Assembly (NCBI RefSeq): GCF_009391885.1
Contig: NZ_VZII01000029.1
Span: 24,751-88,750 of the forward strand
Direction: 5' to 3'
From: Pseudomonas sp. MN1F
GTDB taxonomy: Bacteria; Pseudomonadota; Gammaproteobacteria; Pseudomonadales; Pseudomonadaceae
Length of the DNA: 64,000 nt
Part shown: piece by piece, positions 10,234-19,115 of the stretch
How the letters are laid out: each line of letters starts with the position of its first letter
Numbering within the stretch: position 1 is the first letter of the stretch
Notes under the pieces: generated by a model
Seen by the model: only the letters and a program-made list of their open reading frames with translations
Databases searched by the model: none
What the model was told of the DNA's origin: nothing
Position numbers and translations under genes: made by a program

Positions 10234-11445
10234 ATGACCCCCTGGCTGACAGTAGTAGGCATCGGCGAAGACGGCTTCAGCGGCCTGGGCAAACAGGCCC
10301 GGCGCGCCCTGCTGGGTGCCTCGCGGATCATCGGCAGCCCGCGCCAGCTGGCCCTGCTGCCGCGCTGCATCGGCGCCGAGCGGCAAGACTGGCCGACCCC
10401 GTTTTCCCTCGCACCGGTGTTGGCCCTGCGCGGTGAGCCGGTGTGCGTGCTGGCCAGCGGCGACCCGATGTTCTTTGGCGTCGGCGCCAGCCTGGCGCGG
10501 CAGGTGCCGGCTGCAGAAATGCAGGTGCTGTCGATGCCCTCTTCCTGTGCCCTGGCCGCCGCCCGCCTGGGCTGGCCGCTGCAGGAGGTGCAGGTGGTGT
10601 CGGTGGTCGCACGCCCGTTGGCGGCGCTCAATGCCAACCTGTACAGCGGCCAGCGCCTGCTGGTGCTGAGCAACGACGGCGATAGCCCTGCGGCGATCGC
10701 TGCACTGTTGCGTGAACGCGGTTTCGGGCCCAGCCGCCTGCACGTGCTGGAGCACCTCGGTGGTACGGCCGAGCGTCATCTCTGCGGCACCGCCGATGAC
10801 TGGCCCCACAGCGAAATCGCCGCCCTCAACCTGGTCGCCATCGAGTGCCTGGCCAGCCCGGACGCCATGCGTCTGTCGCCTGTGCCCGGGCTGCCGGATA
10901 GCGCCTTCCGCCACGACGGCCAGCTGACCAAGCGCGATGTGCGCGCCATCACCCTGGCGCGCCTGGCGCCGCAGCCCGGCGAATTGCTATGGGATGTCGG
11001 CGCCGGTTGCGGCTCGATCGGCATCGAATGGATGCGCGCCCACCCGGCCTGCCGCACCCTGGCCATCGAAGCCGACGAAGGTCGCCAGGGCTTCATCGAA
11101 TACAACCGTGATGCCCTCGGCGTGCCTGGCCTGCAGCTGGTTCGCGGCAAGGCACCCGACGCCCTGGGCGAACTGGAACGCCCGGATGCAATCTTCATTG
11201 GCGGCGGTGTTACCCGCGAGGGTGTGTTGCCACTGTGCTGGGAACGCTTGCGTCCCGGTGGGCGGCTGGTGGCCAATGCGGTGACCCTGCAAAGCGAACT
11301 GGCCTTGGCGCATTTCCGTGAACAGCACGGCGGCGAGCTGACCCGTATCCATGTCGCCCAGGCCCAGCCACTGGGCGCCTTCGACACCTGGCGCCAGGCA
11401 CTGCCGATCACCTTGCTCGACGTGGTGAAACCCCTCGATGCGTGA
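10234..11445 (+). CDS. cobL: CobL, precorrin-6Y C5,15-methyltransferase (decarboxylating)
   Basis: 403-residue two-domain enzyme. The N-terminal half is a CbiE-type tetrapyrrole methylase ([17 protein letters not shown] near residue 75). The C-terminal half is a CbiT-type Rossmann methyltransferase with [17 protein letters not shown] as its SAM-binding motif I. Together they methylate C5 and C15 and remove the C12 acetate carboxyl of precorrin-6B, giving precorrin-8X. First gene of the rightward cobL-cbiD-cobK operon; its stop overlaps the cbiD start by 8 bp. An intact full-length fusion. Confidence 0.95.
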   Translation: MTPWLTVVGIGEDGFSGLGKQARRALLGASRIIGSPRQLALLPRCIGAERQDWPTPFSLAPVLALRGEPVCVLASGDPMFFGVGASLARQVPAAEMQVLSMPSSCALAAARLGWPLQEVQVVSVVARPLAALNANLYSGQRLLVLSNDGDSPAAIAALLRERGFGPSRLHVLEHLGGTAERHLCGTADDWPHSEIAALNLVAIECLASPDAMRLSPVPGLPDSAFRHDGQLTKRDVRAITLARLAPQPGELLWDVGAGCGSIGIEWMRAHPACRTLAIEADEGRQGFIEYNRDALGVPGLQLVRGKAPDALGELERPDAIFIGGGVTREGVLPLCWERLRPGGRLVANAVTLQSELALAHFREQHGGELTRIHVAQAQPLGAFDTWRQALPITLLDVVKPLDA

Positions 11446-12532
11446 AGAAACCCGCGAGCAACCCGCGCCCCTGCGCAGCGGCCTGACCACCGGCAGCTGC
11501 GCCACCGCCACCAGCCTGGCCGCGGCCAAGTTGCTGCTGACTGGCCAGTGCGATGACGCGGTGAGCATCACCCTGCCCAAGGGCAAGGTGGTGCAGATGC
11601 GCCTGGAGTTCTGCCGCCTGGTAGACGAACGCGCTGAAGCCGGCACGCTCAAGGATGCCGGCGACGACCCGGACGTCACCCACGGCGCCCTGCTCTACAG
11701 CCAGATCCGCCTGCAGGCGCAACCCGGCATACGCTTCGTCGCAGGCCAGGGCGTCGGTACCGTCACCCGCCCCGGCCTGGTGCTGGCGGTGGGTGAGCCG
11801 GCGATCAACCCGGTGCCACGGCGGATGATCAGCGAGCACCTGCAGCAGTTGGCTGACGACTGCGGCTATCCGGGCGGCTTCGAGGTCACGGTCAATGTGC
11901 AGGGCGGCGAACAGCTGGCGCTGAAGACCATGAACCCGCGCCTGGGCATCCTCGGCGGGCTGTCGATTCTCGGCACCAGTGGTATCGTCCGGCCTTTCTC
12001 CTGCGCGGCGTATATCGCCTCGATCCACCAGGGTATCGACGTCGCCCACACCAACGGCTACACCCACATCGCCGCCTGCACCGGCAACGCCAGCGAAGAC
12101 ACCATGCGCCGGGTCTACAACCTGCCCGAGATCGCCCTGATCGAGATGGGCGACTTCGTCGGCGCAGTGCTCAAGCACGTACGCAAGGTACCGGTGCCAC
12201 GCCTGACCTTGTGCGGTGGTTTCGGCAAGATCAGCAAGCTGGCTGCCGGCCACATGGACCTGCACAGCCGCCACTCCAGCATCGACCTGCCGCAACTGGC
12301 TGGCTGGGCCGCGGACATCGGCGCCGACGCCGAGCTGCAAGCGGCCATCATTGCCGCCAACACCAGCCAGCAAGCACTGGCCCTGGCACATGCCGCCAGT
12401 ATCGCCCTGGGCGACGCGGTGTGCGCCCATGCCCTGGCCTTCGCCCGCAGCGTGGTGCCAGCCCAGGTGCAGGTCGAAGTGTTTGCCATTGACCGCCAGG
12501 GCGGCATCGTCGGCAAGGCAGGTGTGCAATGA
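11438..12532 (+). CDS. cbiD: CbiD, cobalt-precorrin-5B C1-methyltransferase-type protein
   Basis: 364 residues with the family hallmark [18 protein letters not shown] near the N terminus and a glycine-rich [17 protein letters not shown] segment mid-protein. CbiD performs C1 methylation in the anaerobic pathway. Here it sits among aerobic-type genes (CobG, CobK, CobL), as in other pseudomonads where it is thought to substitute for CobF. The start overlaps cobL by 8 bp and the stop overlaps cobK (ATGA), so translation of all three is probably coupled. Confidence 0.94.
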   Translation: MREETREQPAPLRSGLTTGSCATATSLAAAKLLLTGQCDDAVSITLPKGKVVQMRLEFCRLVDERAEAGTLKDAGDDPDVTHGALLYSQIRLQAQPGIRFVAGQGVGTVTRPGLVLAVGEPAINPVPRRMISEHLQQLADDCGYPGGFEVTVNVQGGEQLALKTMNPRLGILGGLSILGTSGIVRPFSCAAYIASIHQGIDVAHTNGYTHIAACTGNASEDTMRRVYNLPEIALIEMGDFVGAVLKHVRKVPVPRLTLCGGFGKISKLAAGHMDLHSRHSSIDLPQLAGWAADIGADAELQAAIIAANTSQQALALAHAASIALGDAVCAHALAFARSVVPAQVQVEVFAIDRQGGIVGKAGVQ

Positions 12533-13257
12533 ACCACCGTATCCTGCTGCTCGGCGGCGTCACCGAAGCCTTGGCCATCGCCCGCCAGCTCGGCCCCGAA
12601 CACGTCTACAGCCTGGCCGGCATCGGCCGCGTGCCGCAGGACCTGGCGTGCCAGGTAAGGGTCGGTGGCTATGGGGGCGCTGAGGGCCTCGCCGCTTACC
12701 TGCGTGAAGCTGGCATTACTCTGCTGATAGATGCCACCCACCCGTATGCCGCGCAGATCAGCCGCAACGCGGCCAGCGCCGCGCAGACCGCCGGCATCCC
12801 CTGCTGGGCCTTGCGCCGCCCGGCCTGGCAGGCGCAACCGGGGGACGACTGGCGCGACGTGGAAGACTGGGCAGGGCTGATCGAGGCGCTCAAGCCGTTC
12901 AAGCGACCACTGTTCACGCTCGGGCGCGAGCCGCTGCAACATCTTGCGGAGATTCCGCCGGAGCAGTTCTGGACCTTGCGCGCGCTGGAAGCCTGCGCGG
13001 GCAATGAGCGCTGTGAGGTAATCGGCGCACGTGGGCCGTTTCAGATCGAGGACGAGCGGGCGCTGTTCGAACGCCGCCGCATCGATGTACTGGTCAGCAA
13101 GAACAGTGGCAGCGTAGCGACCGAGCCTAAGCTCGATGTAGCGCGGGAACGCGGCGTGCCGGTGCTGATACTGAAACGCCCTGCATTACCTGTGGTGGAT
13201 CAGGAATTCACCCAGACAGGCCTATTGCTGACCAAGATCAAGGACTGTTTGAAATGA
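12529..13257 (+). CDS. cobK: CobK, precorrin-6A reductase
   Basis: NADPH-dependent reductase that converts precorrin-6A to 6B. The 242-residue protein has the N-terminal [17 protein letters not shown] nucleotide-binding segment and the conserved [13 protein letters not shown] motif. [13 protein letters not shown] near the C terminus is also typical. It is the last gene of the cobL-cbiD-cobK operon, with ATGA overlap at its start. The gene order returns to non-cobalamin functions immediately afterwards. Confidence 0.94.
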   Translation: MNHRILLLGGVTEALAIARQLGPEHVYSLAGIGRVPQDLACQVRVGGYGGAEGLAAYLREAGITLLIDATHPYAAQISRNAASAAQTAGIPCWALRRPAWQAQPGDDWRDVEDWAGLIEALKPFKRPLFTLGREPLQHLAEIPPEQFWTLRALEACAGNERCEVIGARGPFQIEDERALFERRRIDVLVSKNSGSVATEPKLDVARERGVPVLILKRPALPVVDQEFTQTGLLLTKIKDCLK

Positions 13258-13264
13258 CGCCAGA

Positions 13265-13289
13265 GCGTATATCCCATTGACATATACGC
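13265..13289 (+). promoter_or_regulatory. Palindromic operator/promoter of the VapBC pair
   Basis: GCGTATAT (13265-13272) is repeated inverted as ATATACGC (13282-13289), and a TTGACA -35-like hexamer (13277-13282) overlaps the palindrome. It lies about 50 bp upstream of the antitoxin ATG. Such palindromes are the usual targets of toxin-antitoxin autoregulation; binding is inferred. I could not place a convincing -10. Confidence 0.5.
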
Positions 13290-13338
13290 CCTCTCACTTA
13301 AACCCGGTCACAGTTTGCTGCTTCCAAGGAGGCCCATC

Positions 13339-13569
13339 ATGGAGCAAGGTGCAGTCTTCAAAAGTAACCGCAGCCAGGCCATCCGTTTGCCGAAATCCGT
13401 TGCCCTTCCCGATGAAGTGACCCGCGTAGACATCGTTGCCGTGGGGCGAACCCGCATCATCAGCCCAGCAGGTGAGTCATGGGACAGCTGGTTTGATGGC
13501 AACGACGCAAGTACGGACTTCATGGCCAGCCGTGATCAACCTGCCGACCAGGAACGCGAAGGGTTTTAA
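13339..13569 (+). CDS. vapB: VapB/AbrB-type antitoxin
   Basis: 76-residue protein whose first 45 residues form a SpoVT-AbrB (MazE-like) DNA-binding domain: AVFKSNRSQAIRLPKSVALP is the swapped-hairpin signature of VapB antitoxins. The acidic, flexible tail after about residue 50 is expected to wrap the toxin. The ATG at 13339 follows CAAGGAGG at good spacing and is preferred to the upstream in-frame codon at 13315. It overlaps the toxin gene by 1 bp (TAATG), and a palindrome lies upstream. The pair sits between two unrelated core genes and looks inserted. Confidence 0.88.
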   Translation: MEQGAVFKSNRSQAIRLPKSVALPDEVTRVDIVAVGRTRIISPAGESWDSWFDGNDASTDFMASRDQPADQEREGF

Positions 13570-13988
13570 TGCTCAGGTACATGCTCGACACGAACATCTG
13601 CATCTTCACTATCAAGAACAAACCACAATTGGTTCGTGAAGCGTTCAACCGCCACCACGGTCAGATGGCCATCAGTACCGTTACGTTAATGGAGCTGGTG
13701 TCTGGCGCAGAGAAATCAGCACACCCCGAGCGCAATCTTTCGGTAGTGGAAGGCTTCGCTGCCCGCCTGGAAGTACTCGATTACGATAATCAGGCAGCCG
13801 AACACAGTGGGCAACTACGTGCAGAATTGGCACTGGCTGGAACACCGATCGGTCCATTCGACCAGCTGATAGCTGGCCATGCCCGGGCTCGGGGGCTGGT
13901 GCTCGTAACCAACAACCTGCGTGAATTCCAACGAGTCCCAGGTTTGAGAGTTGAAGACTGGCTGGCCAATCCTGCCGTCCGGGCCTAA
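13569..13988 (+). CDS. vapC: VapC-type PIN-domain ribonuclease toxin
   Basis: 139-residue PIN domain. The acidic centre is visible as D7 (MLDTN), E42 (LMELVSGAEKS) and D98 (IGPFDQLIAGHA), followed by TNNLREF, where N116 stands at the fourth position as in many VapC proteins. These enzymes cleave tRNA or other RNA when not held by the antitoxin. The full-length family fold and intact residues suggest it is active. Its start overlaps the antitoxin stop by 1 bp. Confidence 0.9.
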   Translation: MLRYMLDTNICIFTIKNKPQLVREAFNRHHGQMAISTVTLMELVSGAEKSAHPERNLSVVEGFAARLEVLDYDNQAAEHSGQLRAELALAGTPIGPFDQLIAGHARARGLVLVTNNLREFQRVPGLRVEDWLANPAVRA

Positions 13989-14108
13989 CGCGGAAATTTC
14001 CTCCCCATCACCTCCTCATCGGCAACGAAACACTCAGAAATTTCCAAGTGGCCATTCGCCCACTGAGCCCCGTAGACTTTGCGCCTCCCCTTGGAAGGCG
14101 TGATTCAT

Positions 14109-14546
14109 ATGGAAATGCAATGGTGGATCTGGCTGGTCTTCGGTATCGGCCTGATCCTGCTCGAACTGGTCCTGCCCACGTTCTTCATCATCTGGTTCGG
14201 CATTGGTGCCGTGCTGGTCTCGCTCATCGCCCTGGCCGCCCCCACCCTGCAACTGGATATGCAGGTGCTGCTGTGGGTGCTGTTCTCCTCGGTAACCACG
14301 TTCCTCTGGTTCAAGCTGTTCAAACGCAAGCAACCGGACGTGCGCTGGACTGCCGACAGCGTGATCGGTGAAGTCGGGCTGCTGACCAGCAGTGTCTCGC
14401 CATTCCAGAAAGGCCGCGTGCGTTTCCAGAAGCCACTGCTCGGCAACGAGGAATGGACCTGCGTCGCCGACAGCGACATCCCGGCAGGCGAGCGTGTGCG
14501 GCTCGTCACCATCGAAGGCAATACCGCCCGGGTAGTCCGGGCCTGA
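14109..14546 (+). CDS. NfeD family membrane protein (short form)
   Basis: 145 residues: two or three N-terminal hydrophobic helices (WWIWLVFGIGLILLELVLP and following) and a C-terminal soluble OB-fold (about 80-145, ending GNTARVVRA). It matches the short NfeD proteins that lack the ClpP-like protease. Short NfeD genes usually pair with an SPFH/stomatin gene, and here one starts 27 bp downstream. The ATG at 14109 is chosen over 14079, which would place charged residues before the first helix. Confidence 0.88.
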   Translation: MEMQWWIWLVFGIGLILLELVLPTFFIIWFGIGAVLVSLIALAAPTLQLDMQVLLWVLFSSVTTFLWFKLFKRKQPDVRWTADSVIGEVGLLTSSVSPFQKGRVRFQKPLLGNEEWTCVADSDIPAGERVRLVTIEGNTARVVRA

Positions 14547-14573
14547 ATCGGCATTTAAAAGGAAGTTTGCATC

Positions 14574-15428
14574 ATGACCAGTCTCATCGTCGTCGGCGCC
14601 ATCGCCCTGTTTGTCCTGATCACCGTGTTCAAGGGGGTGCGTATCGTGCCCCAGGGCGAGGAGTGGATCGTCGAGCGCCTGGGCCGCTACCACAGCACCC
14701 TCAAACCCGGCCTGAACATCGTCATCCCGTACATGGATGTGGTTGCCTACCGCCTGCCGACCAAGGACATCATCCTCGACGTGCAGGAGCAGGAGATCAT
14801 CACCCGTGACAACGCGGTGATCGTCGCCAACGCCCTGTGCTTCGCCAAGGTGGTCGACCCGCAGAAGGCCTCTTACGGCGTGCAGAACTTCTCGTTCGCC
14901 GTCACCAGCCTGACCATGACCTCGCTGCGCGCCATCGTCGGCGCCATGGACCTGGACGAAGCGCTGTCGAGCCGCGAACAGATCAAGGCGCGCTTGCGTG
15001 AAGCGATGTCCGAGCAGACCGAAGACTGGGGCGTGACCGTGCGCTCGGTGGAGATCCAGGACATCAAGCCGTCAGAGAACATGCAGCTGGCCATGGAACG
15101 CCAGGCGGCCGCCGAGCGTGAGCGTAAAGCCGACGTGACCCGTGCCGAGGGGGCCAAGCAGGCGGCGATCCTCGAAGCCGAGGCGCGCCTGCAGTCGGCC
15201 AAGCTGGATGCCGAAGCGCAAATCAACCTGGCCGAGGCCTCGGCGCGGGCCATTTCGCTGGTCAAGGAAGCGGTGGGCAACGAGACCGTACCGGCCATGT
15301 ACCTGCTGGGCGAGCGTTATGTGGGAGCCATGGAGAACCTGGCCAGCAGCAGCAATGCCAAAGTCGTGGTGCTGCCAGCGGACCTGCAGGAGACCGTGCG
15401 CGGGCTGATGGGCCGCAACAAGGCTTGA
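14574..15428 (+). CDS. SPFH/band 7 (QmcA/stomatin-like) membrane protein
   Basis: 284 residues with one N-terminal membrane helix (about 3-20), then an SPFH domain beginning VRIVPQGEEWIVERLGRY, and a long Ala/Glu-rich coiled coil (about 170-235, rich in AERERKADVTRAEGAKQ). Such proteins oligomerise in the inner membrane and organise lipid microdomains or control FtsH-type proteases. Paired with the NfeD gene upstream, after an AAGGAAG ribosome site. A hairpin follows its stop. Confidence 0.92.
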   Translation: MTSLIVVGAIALFVLITVFKGVRIVPQGEEWIVERLGRYHSTLKPGLNIVIPYMDVVAYRLPTKDIILDVQEQEIITRDNAVIVANALCFAKVVDPQKASYGVQNFSFAVTSLTMTSLRAIVGAMDLDEALSSREQIKARLREAMSEQTEDWGVTVRSVEIQDIKPSENMQLAMERQAAAERERKADVTRAEGAKQAAILEAEARLQSAKLDAEAQINLAEASARAISLVKEAVGNETVPAMYLLGERYVGAMENLASSSNAKVVVLPADLQETVRGLMGRNKA

Positions 15429-15435
15429 GCATTCC

Positions 15436-15454
15436 GGGGCTGCTTCGCGGCCCC
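15436..15454 (+). terminator. Hairpin after the NfeD-SPFH pair
   Basis: GGGGCTGC pairs with GCGGCCCC around a TTC loop just after the SPFH stop. No clear U-tract follows, so termination strength is uncertain. Confidence 0.5.
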
Positions 15455-15548
15455 AAACCACCCCGCCTGCGTCACTTCACCGCACCCCAGCATTTTTACC
15501 TATACTCCGCCTTACAATACCGCCCACGATTCCTGACCGGATCTCTCC

Positions 15549-15938
15549 ATGCCCCCACGTCGGCACATTGCCTGGATAGCCTGCCTAGCAGTGCTGTTCA
15601 ACCTGCTGGCCATGCCGCTGTCTTCTGCCGCGCCCAAAAGCCCGGCCGAGCAGCTGCTGTGGGGGGCTTTCTGTTCCAGCCTGGCCGGCAAGGCCAAGGC
15701 CGATGTCCAGGCCCTGGCCAAGATCGACCTCGGCACGCAAAGCGACCAGCACGCCAACATGCAGCACTGCTGGTGCTGTTCGGGCGCTGCACCGCTGCTG
15801 GCCCTGCCGGGTTATCCGCCGCAACTGCACAACCCGCCGACGCTGTTGGCCGGGCGCGAGCCGCCACCTGCCAGTTACCAACCCACGCCGCGCCAGCTAT
15901 GGCCCGCGCTCAATCCCCGTGCCTCTCCGCTGGTCTGA
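15549..15938 (+). CDS. DUF2946 family protein, copper-cluster member
   Basis: 129 residues with a signal-peptide-like hydrophobic N terminus (IAWIACLAVLFNLLAMPLSSA). A cysteine cluster, HCWCC, lies about 75-80 residues in, and the C-terminal third is proline-rich. This matches DUF2946, a small family commonly found next to copper uptake and chaperone genes. It starts the copper cluster, 46 bp before the PCu(A)C gene. A role in metal binding at the cell envelope is inferred from the cysteines and neighbours. Confidence 0.75.
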   Translation: MPPRRHIAWIACLAVLFNLLAMPLSSAAPKSPAEQLLWGAFCSSLAGKAKADVQALAKIDLGTQSDQHANMQHCWCCSGAAPLLALPGYPPQLHNPPTLLAGREPPPASYQPTPRQLWPALNPRASPLV

Positions 15939-15984
15939 GTTCATCACGCTGTCTGCCTGAACCTGAACCGATCGGAGACTCACC

Positions 15985-16470
15985 ATGCTCAAGCAAGCCC
16001 TTGTCCTGGCTGCCCTGTTGCTGCCCGGCGCCTACGCCAACGCCCATGAATACACCGTGGGCGACCTGCACATCGCCCACCCGTGGTCACTGCAATTGCC
16101 GCCCAACGCTCCTAACGTTGCCGCCTATTTCGTCGTGCACAACAACGGCAAGGCCGATGACCGTCTGCTGGGTGTCGACAGCCCGATCAGCGATGACGCA
16201 CAGCTGCATGAGCACGCCATGAGCGCCAGCGGCGCGATGAAGATGCAGCAGGTACAAAGCGTGGCAGTGCCCGCCGGCAAAGACCTGGTGTTCGCCCCCA
16301 GCGCTTACCACGTGATGCTGATGCAGCCCAAGGACCGCAGCCTGCTTACCGACGGCAAGCGCTTCCCGCTGACCCTGCACTTCGAGAAGGCTGGCGACAT
16401 CACCGTCGACGTGGCCGTTCAGAAGCAGGCGCCAGCGGACCAGCCCCAGGGCCACGAACACGCGCACTGA
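15985..16470 (+). CDS. Periplasmic copper chaperone PCu(A)C family
   Basis: 161 residues with a cleavable signal peptide (MLKQALVLAALLLPGAYANA). The fold carries the methionine/histidine copper site: the HEHAMSASGAMKMQ stretch followed by YHVMLM, matching the H-M-x10-M-x21-HxM pattern of PCu(A)C. These proteins hold Cu(I) in the periplasm and deliver it to cuproenzymes such as cytochrome oxidase. The C terminus is His-rich (GHEHAH). A GGAG ribosome site precedes the ATG. It is flanked by two DUF2946 genes and the copper receptor. Confidence 0.93.
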   Translation: MLKQALVLAALLLPGAYANAHEYTVGDLHIAHPWSLQLPPNAPNVAAYFVVHNNGKADDRLLGVDSPISDDAQLHEHAMSASGAMKMQQVQSVAVPAGKDLVFAPSAYHVMLMQPKDRSLLTDGKRFPLTLHFEKAGDITVDVAVQKQAPADQPQGHEHAH

Positions 16471-16495
16471 CGCCCGCTGACAGGCGCTCGCCAAC

Positions 16496-16933
16496 ATGAG
16501 CCTGCCGCGCAACAGTTTCAGCCGTACCACCCGCCCTGAACGCAGGCGCGTCGGTGGCGGCTGGCTGAGCCTGTTCGCCATGTGGATGATCTTCATCGGC
16601 CCGCTGATTTCCCAGTCGATGCCGATGGACCACCACGCCGGCATGAGCATGCCGATGGACATGTCGATGTCCATGCCTGCGGCCCACGGCAATGGCAGCG
16701 ATACCCATCACGGCCACGGCAACGATGGCCAGTTGCATGTGATGTGGGAAAAGTGTGGCTACTGCAGCCTGCTGTTCAACTGCCCGGCCTTGCCGCAAAC
16801 CCTCAGCCCGCTCAGCGTCGCCAGCGCAGTTCCCCCCACCCTCCTCCCGGCCCCCACGCGCCAGGGCCATGCCCGGCAGGCTGTGTTCCCCGGTGCGCGC
16901 AGCCGCGCGCCGCCCCTTTCGATCAGCGTCTGA
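16496..16933 (+). CDS. DUF2946 family protein with Met/His-rich segment
   Basis: 145 residues. After a hydrophobic segment (about 18-38) comes a strikingly Met/His-rich run, with many MPMD/MSMSM and HH pairs between about residues 40 and 80, then KCGYCSLLFNC with a CxxC motif. This is the DUF2946 pattern, and the residues are typical soft-metal ligands. It lies 25 bp after the PCu(A)C gene and 66 bp before the copper receptor gene, so it is probably part of the same operon. Envelope copper binding is inferred. Confidence 0.78.
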   Translation: MSLPRNSFSRTTRPERRRVGGGWLSLFAMWMIFIGPLISQSMPMDHHAGMSMPMDMSMSMPAAHGNGSDTHHGHGNDGQLHVMWEKCGYCSLLFNCPALPQTLSPLSVASAVPPTLLPAPTRQGHARQAVFPGARSRAPPLSISV

Positions 16934-16999
16934 CACCCCCGTTATCGCCCGGAGCCAGGAGGCTTCGCGCACACTCATGACTGATCGACTGGAATCATT

Positions 17000-19057
17000 A
17001 TGTCCGGCTGCACCCCTGTTTTATTCCCATCCCTGCGAGGGACATTCGCTGCGCTGTGCGGCTCGCTGCTCGCGCCCATGGCCCTGGCTGCCGAACCTGG
17101 CCATGAAGGCCCTGAGGCCGAGCTGAGCCCGACGGTGATCACCGCGCTTGCGCCGAGCTCGCCGCTGACTGTGGTCACCAACCCCAAGGACCCGCGCCAA
17201 CCCGTGCCGGCCAGCGACGGGGCCGACTACCTGAAGACCATCCCCGGCTTCTCGGCCATCCGCGCCGGTGGCACCAATGGCGACCCGGTGCTGCGCGGCA
17301 TGTTCGGCTCGCGCCTGAACATCCTCACCAACGGCGGCGTGATGCTCGGCGCCTGCCCCAACCGCATGGACGCCCCGACCTCCTACATCGCCCCGGAAAC
17401 CTACGACCGCCTGACCGTGATCAAAGGCCCGCAAAGCGTGATCTGGGGGCCAGGCGGCTCGGCGGGCACCATCCTCTTCGAGCGTGAGCCGGAGAAGTTC
17501 GGCACCCTCGGCAGCCGGGTCAACGCCAGCCTGCTGGCCGGCTCCAACGGCCGCTTCGACAAGGTGCTCGATGCGGCGGCCGGCAACAGCCAGGGCTATG
17601 CGCGCTTCGTCGGCAACCAGTCGCACTCGGACGATTACCACGATGGCAACGGCGACACCGTGCCTTCGCGCTGGGAGAAATGGAACGGCGACGTGGCCCT
17701 GGGCTGGACGCCCGACCAGGACACGCTGCTCGAACTCACCGCCGGCAAGGGTGACGGCGAGGCACGCTATGCCGGCCGTGGCATGGATGGCGCGCAATTC
17801 AAGCGCGAAAGCCTGGGCCTGCGTTTTGAAAAGTCCAACCTCGGCGAGGTGCTCGACAAGGTCGAGGCGCAGGTCTACTACAACTACGCCGACCACGTGA
17901 TGGACAACTACAGCCTGCGTACCCCCTCGGGCACCGGCATGATGGCCGGCCCCATGGCCGCCGCCGTCGACCGCCGCACCTTGGGTGCACGGATCAAGGC
18001 CACCTGGCGCTGGGCCGACGTGCAACTGGTCAGCGGCATCGATGCGCAGACCAACGAGCACCGCGCACGCAGCGCCATGGGCATCGACACCTACAAGGAC
18101 AAGCCCTGGGAGAAGGACGCCGACTTCCACAACTACGGCGCATTCGGCGAACTGACCTGGTACGCCACCGCTGAAGATCGCCTGATCACCGGCGCCCGCC
18201 TGGACCGCGCCTCGGCCCGGGACTTCCGCGATGACAGCACCACCAACGGCGACACCCGCGCCGACACGCTACCCAGCGGTTTCATCCGCTACGAGCACGA
18301 CCTGGCAGCGCTGCCGGCCACCACCTACATCGGCCTCGGCCACGCCCAGCGCTTCCCGGACTACTGGGAACTGTTCTCCCCGGACCAGGGCCCTGCCGGC
18401 TCGGTGAATGCCTTCGACAGCATCAAGCCCGAGAAGACCACCCAGCTCGACTTTGGCATCCAGTACCGCGACGAGCGCCTGGACGCCTGGGCCTCGGGCT
18501 ATGTCGGGCAGATTCGCGACTACATCCTGTTCGACTACCGCACCGGGATGATGGGCATGAGCAGCTCCCAGGCACAGAACATCGACGCCCGCATCATGGG
18601 CGGCGAACTGGGCGCGGCCTACAAGCTGACCGAGCGCTGGAAGGCCGATGCCACCCTGGCCTACGCCTGGGGCAAGAACAGCAGCGACGGCAAGGCACTG
18701 CCGCAGATGCCGCCGCTGGAAAGCCGCCTGGGCCTGACCTACAGCCGCGACAGCTGGAGCGCCGGAGCGCTGTGGCGCCTGGTGGCTGAGCAGAACCGCA
18801 TCGCCGAAAACCAGGGCAACGTGGTCGGCAAGGACTTCGACAAGAGCGCCGGCTTCGGCGTGTTCTCGCTCAACGGCGCCTACAAGGTGAACCACAACCT
18901 CAAGCTCAGCGCGGGGGTCGACAACCTGTTCGACAAGGCCTACGCCGAGCACCTGAACCTGGCCGGGAATGCCGGGTTCGGCTACCCGGCCAATGATCCA
19001 CAGCCGGTGAACGAGCCAGGCAGGACCTTCTGGACCAAGGTCGATTTCAGCTTCTGA
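17000..19057 (+). CDS. oprC: OprC-like TonB-dependent copper receptor
   Basis: 685-residue outer-membrane receptor: signal peptide ending near residue 31 (PMALAA), plug domain (about 60-170) and a 22-strand barrel ending in aromatic TKVDFSF. Copper-site residues known from OprC are conserved: C119 and M123 in ACPNRM, and H299 and M301 in DHVM. It should import copper, energised by TonB-ExbBD. Upstream neighbours are copper-chaperone-type proteins and the next gene encodes a PepSY protein, so the cluster forms a copper acquisition unit. Confidence 0.92.
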   Translation: MSGCTPVLFPSLRGTFAALCGSLLAPMALAAEPGHEGPEAELSPTVITALAPSSPLTVVTNPKDPRQPVPASDGADYLKTIPGFSAIRAGGTNGDPVLRGMFGSRLNILTNGGVMLGACPNRMDAPTSYIAPETYDRLTVIKGPQSVIWGPGGSAGTILFEREPEKFGTLGSRVNASLLAGSNGRFDKVLDAAAGNSQGYARFVGNQSHSDDYHDGNGDTVPSRWEKWNGDVALGWTPDQDTLLELTAGKGDGEARYAGRGMDGAQFKRESLGLRFEKSNLGEVLDKVEAQVYYNYADHVMDNYSLRTPSGTGMMAGPMAAAVDRRTLGARIKATWRWADVQLVSGIDAQTNEHRARSAMGIDTYKDKPWEKDADFHNYGAFGELTWYATAEDRLITGARLDRASARDFRDDSTTNGDTRADTLPSGFIRYEHDLAALPATTYIGLGHAQRFPDYWELFSPDQGPAGSVNAFDSIKPEKTTQLDFGIQYRDERLDAWASGYVGQIRDYILFDYRTGMMGMSSSQAQNIDARIMGGELGAAYKLTERWKADATLAYAWGKNSSDGKALPQMPPLESRLGLTYSRDSWSAGALWRLVAEQNRIAENQGNVVGKDFDKSAGFGVFSLNGAYKVNHNLKLSAGVDNLFDKAYAEHLNLAGNAGFGYPANDPQPVNEPGRTFWTKVDFSF

Positions 19058-19115
19058 CAACAACAACGGGCGCGGCTTCGGGCGCGCCCATCAGCTGGTC
19101 AAACAGGAGGTTCCC

